From positions 1 to 23,510 of the forward strand of contig CAKUMG010000009.1 of assembly GCA_934667465.1 (NCBI GenBank): a stretch of 23,510 nucleotides of DNA, read 5' to 3'. The notes below the pieces were generated by a model that was not told the origin of the DNA, did no database searches, and worked only from the letters and a program-made list of their open reading frames with translations. The DNA is from an uncultured Actinoplanes sp. Lineage in GTDB: Bacteria; Actinomycetota; Actinomycetes; Mycobacteriales; Micromonosporaceae. Shown here piece after piece: positions 23,252-23,510 of the stretch. How positions within the stretch are numbered: position 1 is the stretch's first letter; every line of letters begins with the position of its first letter. Made by a program: the position numbers and the translations under genes.

Positions 23252-23510
23252 GATCCTGCTGATCAGCGGCTACGCGCTGGCCGCCGGGGCCGTTGTCGGG
23301 CTGGTCGGCGCCGGGGTGCTGCGGCTGCTGCGGGGGCGGTCCATCGCGGTGCACGTGTCGGTGCTGCTGGCGATCACGGTCACCGCGGTCGTCGCCGGGG
23401 TGGTCGCCGTGGCCGAGGCGATGTTCCTGTCCGGTCACGACCTGCAGGTCGTCCTCGTCACGGTCGCCGCGTCGGCCGTGGTCAGTCTCGCGCTCGGTAC
23501 GGTATTCGGG
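23244..23510 (+). CDS. Sensor histidine kinase, N-terminal part (3' partial)
   Basis: The ATG at 23244 overlaps the last 8 bases of the response regulator gene and has GAGG 9 nt upstream. The 89 codons present encode MGEILLISGYALAAGAVVGL and then two further hydrophobic stretches (SIAVHVSVLLAITVTAVVAG and LQVVLVTVAASAVVSLALG) with only a short loop between them. This is the membrane sensor end of a kinase with little extracellular sequence, so it would sense the membrane or a partner protein. The HAMP, His box and ATPase domain lie beyond the right edge; the kinase call depends on position and on the membrane topology. Confidence 0.85.
   Translation, partial: MGEILLISGYALAAGAVVGLVGAGVLRLLRGRSIAVHVSVLLAITVTAVVAGVVAVAEAMFLSGHDLQVVLVTVAASAVVSLALGTVFG

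Overview
The window is high-GC DNA with frequent GTG/TTG starts and 4-8 nt start/stop overlaps. It also encodes a lytic polysaccharide monooxygenase, a GH78 rhamnosidase, OmpR-type two-component systems and dynamin-like GTPases. Together these point to a filamentous actinomycete; a Micromonosporaceae (Actinoplanes-like) host is an inference. There are no rRNA or tRNA genes, transposases or CRISPR arrays that I can see.

Left part (1-7782), a restriction/defence region visibly poorer in G+C than the rest. A gene cut by the left edge is followed, with a short overlap, by a 1,721-residue protein ending in a complete FtsK-type DNA translocase motor. Sizes, order and overlap resemble DptG-DptH, the restriction half of the DNA phosphorothioation (Dnd) system. 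After a 365-base gap holding possible remains of a broken gene comes a clear NaeI-family restriction endonuclease, which appears to be expressed from its own leaderless promoter. No DNA methyltransferase is visible, so the protection partner is outside the window, absent, or replaced by another modification.

Middle part (7783-14892), carbohydrate metabolism and signalling. On the minus strand a response regulator and histidine kinase are followed by an AA10 copper monooxygenase, which is translationally coupled to a DUF305 lipoprotein, a plausible copper-handling partner. Divergent from the regulator is a membrane-anchored protein of unknown function. A secreted GH78 alpha-L-rhamnosidase follows, with a recognisable promoter and a nested inverted repeat as candidate operator.

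Right part (14853-23510). A minus-strand protein with RusA-like sequence features overlaps the end of the rhamnosidase gene. Divergent from it is a dynamin-like GTPase locus. Its first gene reads best as one approximately 1,251-residue protein with two P-loop GTPase domains and a hydrophobic hairpin, interrupted by a single-base frameshift in a G run near 16,626. A 515-residue GTPase overlaps its end, and a chymotrypsin-fold protease without a visible signal peptide lies 64 bases further on. The window closes with a DM13-domain membrane protein divergent from another response regulator and the start of its histidine kinase.

The two places most likely to hold something undescribed are the Dpt-like plus NaeI region and the tandem-GTPase/GTPase/protease cluster.
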